DNA of 64,000 bases from Saccharopolyspora indica (GTDB lineage Bacteria > Actinomycetota > Actinomycetes > Mycobacteriales > Pseudonocardiaceae): assembly GCF_027853965.1 (NCBI RefSeq), contig NZ_JAQGLB010000012.1, positions 1 to 64,000 on the forward strand, written 5' to 3'. Positions 23,842 to 31,924 of the stretch are shown here, in pieces. How positions within the stretch are numbered: the stretch's first letter is position 1; each line of letters opens with the position of its first letter. A model generated the notes under the pieces. The model had not been told where the DNA came from. It did not search any database and saw only the letters and a list, made by a program, of their open reading frames with translations. The translations under genes were made by a program, and so were the position numbers.

Positions 23842-23857
23842 CCACGTAATTACGTGG
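23842..23857. promoter_or_regulatory. 16-bp palindrome between the XRE gene and the small zinc-motif gene
   Basis: CCACGTAATTACGTGG is a perfect palindrome in an unusually AT-rich patch. It lies in the 339-bp interval between two divergent genes, the XRE regulator (minus) and the 70-residue protein (plus), so it may be an operator for one or both. Nothing else in the interval is recognisable. Confidence 0.5.
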
Positions 23858-24093
23858 AATACCTTGATTGACGTCGGACGGTTCTGCGGCGCAAGGCGCG
23901 AACCCCGGCAGCCCGCTCCGCCGGTTTCTCACAGGTCAACGGCGGGACGGGCGTTCTAGCCGGGCTGGGGTGGTGATTTGCCCCCGACCTGCACCACTCC
24001 AGCCCACTCAGGTGGCCGGGCGCTGACGACCCCTCCCCGTGCGCCCGGCCACCCGTCAACCAGAGCGGTACGTCCGGCGATGGAGGTTCGCGC

Positions 24094-24306
24094 ATGTCCG
24101 ACTACTTGACCTACGTCTGGCGTCCGGTCGCCGGAGGTCGCCACGCTTTTCCCATTGCAGCAACGAAAGTTCCGTTGGGCGCCACCGTCGAGGCCTACTG
24201 CGGTGCTGAGTCCGAAGCGTCGCAGCTGCACGATCGGTCCGAAGTGGACTGGGTGCGCGAGAAGTCCTGCATGACCTGCTGGCGCATCCTCGCCGACCGG
24301 TCCTGA
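24094..24306 (+). CDS. Small Cys/His protein, possible zinc ribbon
   Basis: This hypothetical protein has 70 residues. The ATG at 24094 is preceded by GGAGG with an 8-nt gap, a good ribosome site. It contains EAYCGAES and a C-terminal SCMTCWRIL, with a His between them (QLHDRSEVDW), a spacing that could bind zinc. It lies divergent from the XRE/DUF397 pair, a location where similar small proteins are common in related genomes. No enzymatic role is suggested. The Cys-x-x-Cys pair is directly visible; metal binding is inferred. Confidence 0.7.
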   Translation: MSDYLTYVWRPVAGGRHAFPIAATKVPLGATVEAYCGAESEASQLHDRSEVDWVREKSCMTCWRILADRS

Positions 24307-24313
24307 CGAGGGC

Positions 24314-24342
24314 GGGGCGACTTCGCGCGAAATCGTCGCCCC
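24314..24342. repeat. Inverted repeat with TTCGCGCGAA core, copy 1
   Basis: GGGGCGAC and GTCGCCCC flank the self-complementary core TTCGCGCGAA, giving a strong hairpin just after the stop of the 70-residue gene. It is a likely terminator. The same core returns 20 bp further on at 24361-24376. Confidence 0.5.
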
Positions 24343-24360
24343 GCGTGCCTGGCCAATGCC

Positions 24361-24376
24361 GATTTCGCGCGAAATC
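24361..24376. promoter_or_regulatory. Perfect palindrome with TTCGCGCGAA core, copy 2
   Basis: GATTTCGCGCGAAATC is a perfect 16-bp palindrome 25 bp before the ATG of the small membrane protein. It shares its core with copy 1. It could be an operator or a second hairpin element. Confidence 0.45.
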
Positions 24377-24401
24377 GCACACCAACCCGAGAGGAAACGC
24401 A

Positions 24402-24698
24402 ATGTTCTGGGTTCAGCTGAGCACTTTCGTGCTGTTCAACCTGCTCATTCTCGCTCTGCTCGTCTCGCAGGCCCCGGTGCGGTTCGCCGCTGGGCAGCAC
24501 GCGGGGAGCGGTGCTGGTGAGTACACGGTCTGGCACCTCATAGCCGATGTCGAAGTCGAACGCGCTCAGGCGAGGGGAACCCGGCAGCGCTCGGTTCCAG
24601 AGGTGCCGCCGCAGTTTCCTGCGCAGGATCCGGACGAGATCGACCCGCCGACCGGGCGGCATCACCTTCGGGAGGTGTGCGCTGCCTCAGTACACTGA
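24402..24698 (+). CDS. Small single-span membrane protein
   Basis: This hypothetical protein has 98 residues from the ATG at 24402, with GAGAGGAAA just upstream. Residues 5-22 (QLSTFVLFNLLILALLVS) form one hydrophobic helix. The remainder is hydrophilic and Arg/Glu/Pro-rich with no recognisable domain. The protein is probably anchored in the membrane with the C-terminal part on one side. Its stop codon lies inside the small palindrome before the kinase gene. Confidence 0.6.
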   Translation: MFWVQLSTFVLFNLLILALLVSQAPVRFAAGQHAGSGAGEYTVWHLIADVEVERAQARGTRQRSVPEVPPQFPAQDPDEIDPPTGRHHLREVCAASVH

Positions 24699-24699
24699 G
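24686..24699 (+). promoter_or_regulatory. Palindrome and -10 element for a leaderless kinase gene
   Basis: CTCAGT-AC-ACTGAG is a 14-bp palindrome. It contains TACACT (24691-24696), a good -10, only 8 bp before the ATG at 24705. No ribosome site is visible, so the kinase message is probably leaderless. A regulator bound to the palindrome would block the -10. Confidence 0.5.
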
Positions 24700-24704
24700 T
24701 TCGC

Positions 24705-25598
24705 ATGGCCGACACCGAGATCGAGATCACCGCGGACCTGGTCCGCGACCTGCTGCGGGAGCAGCACCAGGACCTCGCGGAGCTGACCATCCGCGAGGTG
24801 GCGGGCGGCTGGGGCAACCAGATGTGGCGCCTCGGGGACGAGCTGGTCGTGCGCATGCAGCGCATGGACCCGACTCCGGAGCTCCAGCTCAAGGAGCGGC
24901 GGTGGCTGCCCGTGCTGGCGCCGCGACTGCCGCTCCCGGTGCCGACCCCGGTGCGGTTCGGCGAACCGTCCGAGCGCTTCCCCAAGCACTGGACCGTGAT
25001 GACGTGGGTTCCCGGTGAGCCGCTGGATCACGGCACGATCAGCCGCGGCGACCACGCTGCCGACGCCCTGGCGGACTTCCTCCGGGCGCTCCACGTGGAA
25101 GCGCCCGCCGAGGCGCCGACCGCTGCGGACCGCGGAACCCATCCCAGGAACTGCGCGGACGGCTTCGAGGGCTTCCTCCAGGCCGTTGCTCCCGACGACA
25201 TCGCTGCGGTCCGGGCCGTCTGGGACGACGCCGTCGGAGCCGACGAGTGGGCGGGCCCGCCGGTGTGGGTGCACGGCGACCTGCATCCCGCGAACGTCGT
25301 CGTCTCGGGCGGAACGCTCTCGGGCGTCGTCGACTTCGGCGACGTGTGCGCCGGTGACCCGGCGTGGGATCTCGCTGCCGCATGGGTGCTGCTGCCCGAG
25401 GGCGCGGCCTCGCGGTTCTTCGACAGGTACGCGCGAGCGGATGAGGCGGCGATCCGGCGCGCCCGCGGGCTGGCCGCTCTGAAGTGCCTCTTCCTGATGC
25501 TCATGGGGCAGAACGGAGATCGGGGCCTGCCCGGCGGCAAGCCGCACTGGGGACCTGCGGGCCGGGCGGCGCTCGATCGCGTTCTGAAGGGCGTTTGA
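24705..25598 (+). CDS. Aminoglycoside-phosphotransferase-family kinase
   Basis: This 297-residue enzyme has the APH/choline-kinase fold. The N-lobe has WRLGDELVVRM and the hinge follows TVMTWVPGE. The catalytic loop is HGDLHPANV with base D192, and the metal-binding DFGD motif begins at D210, as in active family members. It phosphorylates a small hydroxylated or aminated substrate using ATP or GTP in the cytoplasm. Whether it gives antibiotic resistance cannot be judged, because the family is broad. It probably initiates without a leader. It is convergent with the SUKH-LRR gene, with a 16-bp gap. Confidence 0.88.
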   Translation: MADTEIEITADLVRDLLREQHQDLAELTIREVAGGWGNQMWRLGDELVVRMQRMDPTPELQLKERRWLPVLAPRLPLPVPTPVRFGEPSERFPKHWTVMTWVPGEPLDHGTISRGDHAADALADFLRALHVEAPAEAPTAADRGTHPRNCADGFEGFLQAVAPDDIAAVRAVWDDAVGADEWAGPPVWVHGDLHPANVVVSGGTLSGVVDFGDVCAGDPAWDLAAAWVLLPEGAASRFFDRYARADEAAIRRARGLAALKCLFLMLMGQNGDRGLPGGKPHWGPAGRAALDRVLKGV

Positions 25599-25614
25599 CG
25601 CACCTGCTGCCGAT

Positions 25615-26868
25615 CTAGCGAGGTGGTTCTCCCAGCTCCGTCTTCCAGCGGGTGCCTACGGGCCACTCCCGCCCGGGCCTGCGAGGGTGGATGCCGACGA
25701 CCGCCAGGGACGGGAGGTCGTCCCGCACCTCCAGCCACTGGTCGTGGGTCAGCTCCAGGAAGCGCAGCCCTTCGAGCTCGGTCACCGCGGTGAGGTCCGC
25801 GACGGAGGCGTCCGCGATGGACAGCGCCCAGAGGTGGGGCACCGCGCGCAGCGGGGCGAGGTCTACCGGCCGGGTGGAGGCGATCGACAGCGAGCGCAGT
25901 TCCGGATGCCCGGCGAGCCCCGCGAGGTCGGTGGTTCCGAGATCGAGTTCGAGGTACTCGACCGGACGTTCGCGCAGCGGGCTCAAGTCGAGCGGGCCTG
26001 CGCCGGACAGCGCCAGCGAACGCACGTTGGGCAGTGCGGCGAGGAACGCGAGGTCGTCGACCTCGGACACCCTGACGTTCTGCACGTGCGGGCGCACCTG
26101 CGCTGCTTCCGCGCGGGCCGACGAGCCGTCGGTGTACCAGGTGCGCGCGCGGTCGGCGGTGACCCCGTCCGGCAGATCGGCGTCGATCCAGAGGCTCTCG
26201 TCGTGCACGCTGTAGTCGCCGCGTTCCAGCGCCTCCACCAGGCGGCGCAGGAACGTGGTCACCGAGTCGGCCACGTACAGCGGCCCCTCCGAGTGGTCGA
26301 CGCCGATCGAGATGACCTGTCCCGGACGTCCTTCGGGGCCGGGATCCATGTCCACGGCGAGCCAGTTTCCGCCGGTGTCGTTGGCAAACTGGATCCAGCC
26401 CGGCCGCAGCACCGACCGCCGGACGGCGTTCGGCGGCTCGGCGTCGAAGACCACGCTGCGCTGCGGCTCGTACTTCCACTCCAGGAAGAGCAGCCAGTCC
26501 TCCTCCTCGTCGCCGACGTGCTCCAGCGAGTGCCACGGGTGCCTGTCGAAGAGGGAGTTGATGATCTCGTAGCCCTCGCCGTCCGCGATGCCGTAGAGCG
26601 CGCGGAGGTCGGGCGGGAACTCGAAGCCGAGGCGCTCCTCCGCGGCGGCGAGATCCTCTTCGCTCGCAGGCCCGGGAAGTTCTTCCTCGAAGCCGAGGAT
26701 CTCCGCCACCCGCCGCCGGTACTCGTGGAAGAGGCGCACCGCCTCCGCCGGGTCGCCGGCGGGAACCGCGTTCGTCGGCCCCTCCTGCTCGTCGCCCCGG
26801 TCGGGGACGAGGAAGTCGTAGTCGATCTCGTAGAGCGTCGGTTCGTTCGCGGGGGAAGGCGCGGTCAT
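25615..26868 (-). CDS. SMI1/KNR4 (SUKH) domain protein with leucine-rich repeats
   Basis: This 417-residue protein has a SUKH-type N-terminal domain at about 60-230 (LPGPASEEDLAAAEERLGFEFPPDLRALYGIADGEG, then GWIQFANDTGGNWLAVDMDPG). This is the fold of many immunity proteins in bacterial toxin systems. The C-terminal 150 residues are leucine-rich (NVRSLALSG, EYLELDLGTTDLAGLAGHPELRSLSIA), with about seven short repeats. The SUKH domain could neutralise a toxin by binding; the LRR part may add specificity. No toxin gene is adjacent, and the T7 modules begin 1.3 kb away across a convergent membrane-protein gene. The assignment to SUKH is from pattern, so the immunity role is an inference. Confidence 0.78.
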   Translation of the reverse strand: MTAPSPANEPTLYEIDYDFLVPDRGDEQEGPTNAVPAGDPAEAVRLFHEYRRRVAEILGFEEELPGPASEEDLAAAEERLGFEFPPDLRALYGIADGEGYEIINSLFDRHPWHSLEHVGDEEEDWLLFLEWKYEPQRSVVFDAEPPNAVRRSVLRPGWIQFANDTGGNWLAVDMDPGPEGRPGQVISIGVDHSEGPLYVADSVTTFLRRLVEALERGDYSVHDESLWIDADLPDGVTADRARTWYTDGSSARAEAAQVRPHVQNVRVSEVDDLAFLAALPNVRSLALSGAGPLDLSPLRERPVEYLELDLGTTDLAGLAGHPELRSLSIASTRPVDLAPLRAVPHLWALSIADASVADLTAVTELEGLRFLELTHDQWLEVRDDLPSLAVVGIHPRRPGREWPVGTRWKTELGEPPR

Positions 26869-27000
26869 GCCCGGAAACTAGTGGCCGCCTCCGACGCCGG
26901 TGGGCACATCGGTGTGAGGTGGGTGGTTTTGCGGCGCATCGGGGCTTTTGCCCGTTACGGTGTGCGGCGGCAGGTATGACCGCGTTGATGGGGATTGGCC

Positions 27001-28176
27001 GTGGTGAACCAACAGAACGAGATGGTGCGCCCTGCGCATCCGCCGAAGGCGTTGTTGCTGGGCATCACGGCTGTGCTGACCGTGGGCGCGGTGCTCGCGC
27101 TGGCCTGGGCGATCGGGGCGAGTTCGCACGGTGCGGTGAACGCGGTTCGCGTGCTGCTGGTCGTCGTCGGCGCGCTCGCCTGCGCCGGTCTGCTGATCGG
27201 CGTGTGGCTGGGCAAGAAGGGCGCGCGCAGCGTCCTGTTCGGACTCGACGTGTTCCTCGGTCTCGCGGTGCTGCTCGCCGCGCTCATCGGGGCCGCGGTC
27301 GGTGCGTCGTCCCTGTTCGGCCTGGGCACCGGAGTGCTGCTCCTCGTCTCCGCGTTCCTGCTGAACGCGCGGGCAGTGCGGGTCTGGTGCGAGGGCGAGG
27401 TTCCGAGCCCGGAACCCGCGCGGGGGCCGTTGGCGCAGTGGTCGCAGCAGCGGGGCTGGCAGGTCGTCTGGAACGTGCCGGTGCGCGTGCTGGACCAGCT
27501 CCGGGGACAGCCGTTCCACGAGTACCGCCGCAAGGACATCCCGGTGCTGATGCGCGGCGATCACCGCGGCGCGCCCGCGATGGCCGTGCAGGTCGACTTC
27601 CGGCACCTGCACTCGGTGCGCACCGGCCCGTCGTACTACTCGCCCGGCGCGGATCGGCAGGTGCAGCCGACGAAGACGGTGGAGCGGAAGTCGTCGTGCG
27701 GCATCGTCGTCGTCGAGCTGCCCGCGCCGGTGCCCGAGCTGCTGGTCAGCGCCAAGCGGGACGTGCTGGGCGATGTCGAGGGCCTGTTCTTCTGGAACCG
27801 GTCGCACCGGCCCTTCCAGGGCCGCGCCGTCGGCAAGGTGCCGACCGAGGGCCCGGCCGTCGCCTTCCGCGAGGCGGGCGGCCACGTCGGCGACTACCAC
27901 CTGTTCGGCGCCGATCCCGCGTACGCGCACGCGGTGCTGACGCCGCAGCGGGCGACCTGGTTGAAGGGCAACCGCTGCGGTCCGGTGTTCTTCCGGCTGT
28001 CGGGGCGCAAGCTCGTCGTGTGGTGCTACAGCGGGCTCGTCGACGTCGCGGTCGTGGACGAGCTGCTCGCGGTCGCGGACGAGGTCGCGAGCTGGATTCC
28101 GGCTGCGGCGTACCAGGATCCCGCTGGTGCGCAGGCCGATCGGCAGCACGTTCCGCTGGTGCGGCTGCAGGTCTGA
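27001..28176 (+). CDS. Membrane protein with four N-terminal spans, unknown function
   Basis: This protein (391 residues from GTG at 27001) has four predicted membrane helices within the first 130 residues (about 17-38, 47-67, 75-97 and 99-118). A cytoplasmic domain of about 260 residues follows with no recognised family. The GTG at 27001 follows GATGGGGA with a 6-nt gap; GTG at 27004 and TTG at 26995 are alternatives. It is convergent with the first WXG module and separated from it by a strong hairpin. I do not recognise the soluble domain. Confidence 0.75.
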   Translation: MVNQQNEMVRPAHPPKALLLGITAVLTVGAVLALAWAIGASSHGAVNAVRVLLVVVGALACAGLLIGVWLGKKGARSVLFGLDVFLGLAVLLAALIGAAVGASSLFGLGTGVLLLVSAFLLNARAVRVWCEGEVPSPEPARGPLAQWSQQRGWQVVWNVPVRVLDQLRGQPFHEYRRKDIPVLMRGDHRGAPAMAVQVDFRHLHSVRTGPSYYSPGADRQVQPTKTVERKSSCGIVVVELPAPVPELLVSAKRDVLGDVEGLFFWNRSHRPFQGRAVGKVPTEGPAVAFREAGGHVGDYHLFGADPAYAHAVLTPQRATWLKGNRCGPVFFRLSGRKLVVWCYSGLVDVAVVDELLAVADEVASWIPAAAYQDPAGAQADRQHVPLVRLQV

Positions 28177-28177
28177 G

Positions 28178-28211
28178 CCGCGAGGCGCCTCCCGGGGAAG
28201 GCGCCTCGCGG
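28178..28211. terminator. Bidirectional terminator between convergent genes
   Basis: CCGCGAGGCGCCT (28178-28190) pairs perfectly with AGGCGCCTCGCGG (28199-28211), a 13-bp stem with an 8-nt loop. It fills the 37-bp gap between the convergent ends of the membrane protein and the WXG protein. Confidence 0.75.
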
Positions 28212-28213
28212 GT

Positions 28214-29461
28214 TCACCAGTTGAGGTTGCCGCTGATCGTCTCGTCCGCCGGGACGTCGCTGAAGCCGCCGCCCTCGGCCTGCTTCTCCAGCTGGTCGGC
28301 GGCCGTGCCCAGCCCCGCGGCGGTCCGGTTGAACGCGGAGTTGCCGAGGTCGAACTTGGCCGGGCTGTCGGCCGGGACGTCGGAGGTGACGGCGTTGCCG
28401 TCCGCGTCCGTGACGGTGTTGCCGGAGGCATCCACCTGGGTGCGGGTGGTGCCGTCGTCGTCGACCTTCCAGATCTTGCCCTCTTCGCCGAAGCTCTCCG
28501 GGGCGTCGACCTGGTAGCCGTGCTCCTTCGCCTCGCCCGCGAAGCCGGTGCCGAGGTTGCCCAGGACCTTGCGCTCGTCGGCGGTCTCGCTCGTGACGTC
28601 CTTCAGCGTCTGGCTGCCGGTGGCGGCCGGGGTCTTCCCGTCGCCGCCGGAGGTGCTGGTGTCGGTGATCTTCTGGACGCTCTCGACGATCCGGATCGTG
28701 TCCAGCACCGCCTTGATCGCGGTGATCGCCTTCATGATCTTGTCGATCACGCTGGTGATCCGCTGGATCTGCTGCGCGGTGCGGGCGCAGGTGATGCCCG
28801 CCTGCGCGGTGGTCACCCCGGTGGCGGCGGCGATGGAACCGCCGAAGGTCGGGCCCGCCGAGGCCATCGCGGTGATCCAGGTGGTGATAGCCCAGGTCAG
28901 GAAGTCGGCGAGGATGCCCTTGATGACGCCCTCGGCCGCCTCCATCATGGTGCCGCTCATCTGCAGCAGCTGAGCGATGTTGTTGGCCTGGCCGCCGGTG
29001 GACTGCACGCCCTCGATGAACTTGGCCATCTTGGTGCGCAGCGCGTCGGCGGCTTCGCCGTCCCAGCCGGCCAGCTCGCCGTCCAGCGTCTCGGTCAGCG
29101 TGGTGGCCAGGGCGTCGAGCTCGCCCTTGATCTCGTTGAAGGCCTCGGCGCCCGCGGCCAGCGCTTCGCTGTCGCCGGTGACCAGCTGGATCGCGTCCCG
29201 CACCGGTGCCACGAAGTTGATGACGAACTCGACGCCGGTGCCGATGAGGAAGCTCATCGGATCCAGCGCGAAGCTGGTGGCGCTGGACAGGAAGCTCTCC
29301 ACGTCGGCCTGCACGGCTTCGACCTCGCCCTGCCCGGCCTTGTCGGTGGCGCTGATGATGTCCTTGACGAACGGCAGCTTGCCGAACGCCGAGGCGTCGA
29401 CGGGCGAGGCCACCGGGCTGATCGCGCTGTTGTCCGCAGCGGCCTCGAGGTTGGTGGGCAT
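28214..29461 (-). CDS. WXG-superfamily secretion substrate, module 1
   Basis: This 415-residue protein has a WXG-like core: residues about 60-220 are helical and contain the W-D-G turn in LAGWDGEAADALRTKM. A hydrophobic helical segment follows (EAAEGVIKGILADFLTWAITTWITAMASAG), then a low-complexity polar C-terminus with no toxin domain visible. It would be exported by a type VII system with its EspC-like neighbour. Its start overlaps the stop of that neighbour (TGATG), so they are translationally coupled. The whole module is a paralogue of the second one at 30.4-32.4 kb. Confidence 0.8.
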   Translation of the reverse strand: MPTNLEAAADNSAISPVASPVDASAFGKLPFVKDIISATDKAGQGEVEAVQADVESFLSSATSFALDPMSFLIGTGVEFVINFVAPVRDAIQLVTGDSEALAAGAEAFNEIKGELDALATTLTETLDGELAGWDGEAADALRTKMAKFIEGVQSTGGQANNIAQLLQMSGTMMEAAEGVIKGILADFLTWAITTWITAMASAGPTFGGSIAAATGVTTAQAGITCARTAQQIQRITSVIDKIMKAITAIKAVLDTIRIVESVQKITDTSTSGGDGKTPAATGSQTLKDVTSETADERKVLGNLGTGFAGEAKEHGYQVDAPESFGEEGKIWKVDDDGTTRTQVDASGNTVTDADGNAVTSDVPADSPAKFDLGNSAFNRTAAGLGTAADQLEKQAEGGGFSDVPADETISGNLNW

Positions 29462-29781
29462 CAGCGGTCACCCCCGGCCTCGATCTGCTTGAGCTGCTCG
29501 GCCAGTTCGCGGTCGGTCTCCTGGTAGTCCTTGCCGCACGAGCTGATGTCCTCGCCCGCGCGGGTCAGGCCCTCGGCCATCTCGCCGAGGTGCTGCTGGA
29601 ACTCGTCCAGCAGCTCGCGGTAGGAGCTGTAGGTGGTGGCCATGCCGAGGATTCCCCAGGAGATCTCCGGCACCTGCGCCGCGGTCGCCTTGTCCTTGAT
29701 GGACTTCGCGTTGGCGGCGAGGCTTCCGACGTTGGCGCCGCAGCTGGTGATCGCGTCCGGTTCTGCTCTGTATCCGCCCAC
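29461..29781 (-). CDS. EspC-like T7SS-associated protein, module 1
   Basis: This 106-residue helical protein has GTG start 29781. It has the EspC-family form of a short two-helix hairpin with a turn near ISWGILG and a C-terminal helix AGEDISSCGKDYQETD, where the family ends in a DY-x-x-x-D type motif. EspC-type proteins are secreted with ESX substrates. It lies 3 nt after the YbaB stop and overlaps the WXG gene, forming a tight three-gene unit. Confidence 0.8.
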   Translation of the reverse strand: MGGYRAEPDAITSCGANVGSLAANAKSIKDKATAAQVPEISWGILGMATTYSSYRELLDEFQQHLGEMAEGLTRAGEDISSCGKDYQETDRELAEQLKQIEAGGDR

Positions 29782-29784
29782 GGG

Positions 29785-30228
29785 TCACCGCCCGCCGTCG
29801 AGGAACGAGTCCGGGTAGTCGTCGTCATCGACCGGCGCCTCGGGCCGCGGCTGGTCCGCGTCGCGGTTGAAGAGCTGGTCCTGGGTGCGGAGCACCTGCT
29901 CGCGGACGTCGCTGTCCGGCACGTGCTCCTGCACGATGTCGGCTTGGCGGCGAGCTGCTTCCGCCACGGCTTGCTGGAGCGTGCTCATGACGGTGTTGGA
30001 CAGCTCAGCGGGCGATTTGCGCATGGCGTCCTGGGTGAACTGGACGTCGAGCACGCCGCCCGCGTTCGCGACGACGGTGACCGAGCGGTCGGCAGCAGTG
30101 CTGCTGACCTGCAGTTCGCTGATCTGCTCGCGCATCCGGCCGAAGTCGCCCAGCTGCTGCTCGGCGCGACGTCCGGCTTCCTTCAGAGCTTCGAGCTTGC
30201 GTTGCAGGTCGTCCAGATCAGCGGACAT
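29785..30228 (-). CDS. YbaB/EbfC family protein, module 1
   Basis: This 147-residue protein resembles YbaB/EbfC nucleoid-associated proteins: an N-terminal coiled helix (QRKLEALKEAGRRAEQQL), a central beta segment (DRSVTVVANAGGVLDVQFT) and a C-terminal helix followed by an acidic tail. YbaB proteins bind DNA, but the copies next to WXG genes in actinomycetes may serve as partners or chaperones for the substrates. GGAGG lies 5 nt before the ATG. It is the first gene of module 1. A GATCTTGG box 37 nt upstream recurs before module 2. Confidence 0.82.
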   Translation of the reverse strand: MSADLDDLQRKLEALKEAGRRAEQQLGDFGRMREQISELQVSSTAADRSVTVVANAGGVLDVQFTQDAMRKSPAELSNTVMSTLQQAVAEAARRQADIVQEHVPDSDVREQVLRTQDQLFNRDADQPRPEAPVDDDDYPDSFLDGGR

Positions 30229-30264
30229 CCACGCCTCCTTTGTCTGCTATGCGTTCTTCGGGCA

Positions 30265-30343
30265 GATCTTGGCGCACACATCCGCACCGCGTGGGGCGTT
30301 TCGTGCAGAATGGTGGGAAATGACGTCTTTCGCACATTTCCCA
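30265..30343 (-). promoter_or_regulatory. Promoter region of module 1 with inverted repeat
   Basis: Between 30229 and 30384 the DNA is AT-rich. TGGGAAATG (30314-30322) is perfectly inverted at 30335-30343, a possible operator. CCAAGATC (minus strand, 30272-30265) lies 37 nt before the ATG; the same box lies 35 nt before the start of module 2 (32413-32406), suggesting shared transcription signals. Confidence 0.45.
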
Positions 30344-30384
30344 AGATGAAAATTTCCTCATTCCGGACATTGCGCCCAGGGTGT

Positions 30385-30414
30385 GCCTCCCCGTAGCCGG
30401 TGCTGCGGGGAGGC
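30385..30414 (-). terminator. Hairpin after the module 2 pseudogene
   Basis: GCCTCCCCG (30385-30393) pairs with CGGGGAGGC (30406-30414), a 9-bp stem with a 12-nt loop, 11 bp beyond the stop of the broken WXG gene on the minus strand. Confidence 0.6.
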
Positions 30415-30424
30415 GCGGGGCGTG

Positions 30425-31601
30425 TCACGTCTTGAGCTTGTCGCTGATCTCGTCGTCGTCCGCGACGTCGACGAAGCCGCCGCCCGCGGCCTGCTGCTCC
30501 AGCTTGTCCGCGGCACCGGACAGACCGGCCGCGGTGTGGTTGGCCGCGGACTGGGCGAGCTGCCCCGCCGAGTAGGTCTCGGCCCCGGTGTCGGGATCGA
30601 CCCACCAATCGCTGTGGCCCCGGCTGTTGACGAACTCGCGACGGCCGCCCTCCTCCGGCGTGTGCCAGATGTTGCCGAGGTCGTCGACGCTGTAGTTCTC
30701 CCTCCCCGCTTCCGCTTCGTACCCGCTCTGGATCCCGCCGAGCGCCGTCTTCCCGGTACCGGTGATCCACTTCGCGTCGTTCGCCATGCCGCTGCCGGTC
30801 TGGGCGACGCCCCTGCCGTCGCCGCCGGACTCGCCGGAGGTGATCTGCTGGACGCTCCGGTAGATGCGGATCGCGTCCAGGACCGCCTTGATCGCCATGA
30901 TCATGTTCATGATCTTGGTGATGATCTGGACGATCTGCTGAATCGTCCGGGCGGCCTTGGCGCAGGTGAAGCCCGCTTGTGCGGTGCTCGCCGCGGTAGC
31001 GGCGGCGATGGAACCGCCGAAGGTCGGCCCTGCTGAGGCCGTCGCGGTGATCCAGGTGACGATCGCCCAGGACAGGAAGTCGGCGAGGATTCCCTTGATG
31101 ACGCCTTCCGCGGCCTCCATCATGATGCCGCTCATCTGCAGCAGCTGGGACAGGTTGTTGGCCTGGCCCGCGGTGTCCTGAACGCCCTCGGCGAACGTGC
31201 CCATCTTGGTGCGCATGGCGTCCGCGGCTTCGCCGTCCCAGGCGGCCAGCTGGCCGTCCAGCGTGTCGGTCAGCTTCGCGGCCAGCTCGTCGAGCTTGCC
31301 CTCGACCGCTGCGAAGGCCTCCGCGCTGCTGGCGAGCGCCTCGCAGTCGCCGCTGACGAGCTGGATCGCGTCCCGCACCGGGCCCACGAAGTCGATCACG
31401 AACTCGACGCCGGTGCCTGCCGACCAGCATGCTCAGCGGGTCGAACGCCGCGCTGACCGCGCTGCCCAGGAAGCTCTGGATCTCCCCGCTCACGTCGGCG
31501 ACGCCCTCTTCGCCGATCTTGTTCTTCGCGCCGATGATGTCCTTGACGAACGGCACCTTCCCGAACGCCGCCGTGTCGACCCACTGGTAGTCGCCGCTCA
31601 T
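30425..31601 (-). pseudogene. WXG-superfamily substrate, module 2, frameshifted
   Basis: The reading frame begins at ATG 31601 (MSGDYQWVDTAAFGK) and runs about 60 residues to DPLSMLVG. It then continues in another frame from GTGVEFVIDFVGPVRDA to the stop at 30425. The cause is visible: TGCCTGCC at 31414-31421 is a tandem duplication of TGCC, where module 1 has a single copy in the matching codons (LIGTGVEF). The C-terminal part otherwise matches module 1 along its length, including the W-D-G turn. Intact, the protein would be about 390 residues. It may be a recent pseudogene, a phase-variable gene or an assembly error. The ATG overlaps the upstream stop (ATGA). Confidence 0.8.
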
Positions 31602-31921
31602 CCGGCATCGCCCCCGGCGCCGATCCGGCCCAGTTCCTCGGCCGCCTGCTCGTCGATGCTGCGGTACTCCTCGCCGCACGCCGCCAGGTCGTCGCCCGCT
31701 CGGGTCAGCCCGGCGGAGATCTCGTCGAGGTGCGTCTGGAACGCCTCCAGCAGTTCGGCGTACGAACCGTGGACGGTGGCCTTGCCGAGGCGCCCCCAGG
31801 CGATGTCGGAGACTTCGGCCGCGGCGGCGTCGTTCTTGATCTCCTCCGCGTCGGAGGACATGGCGTCCACTGTGGACGAGCAAGCCCGCAGTGCTTCGGT
31901 GGATGCGTGATATCCGCCCAC
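31598..31921 (-). CDS. EspC-like T7SS-associated protein, module 2
   Basis: This 107-residue paralogue of the module 1 EspC-like protein has the same GTG start context (stop of YbaB, 3 nt, GTG). It keeps the AWGRLGKATVHGSYAELLEAFQ helix and the C-terminal EEYRSIDEQ. It overlaps the broken WXG gene by 4 bp (ATGA). Confidence 0.78.
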   Translation of the reverse strand: MGGYHASTEALRACSSTVDAMSSDAEEIKNDAAAAEVSDIAWGRLGKATVHGSYAELLEAFQTHLDEISAGLTRAGDDLAACGEEYRSIDEQAAEELGRIGAGGDAG

Positions 31922-31924
31922 GGG

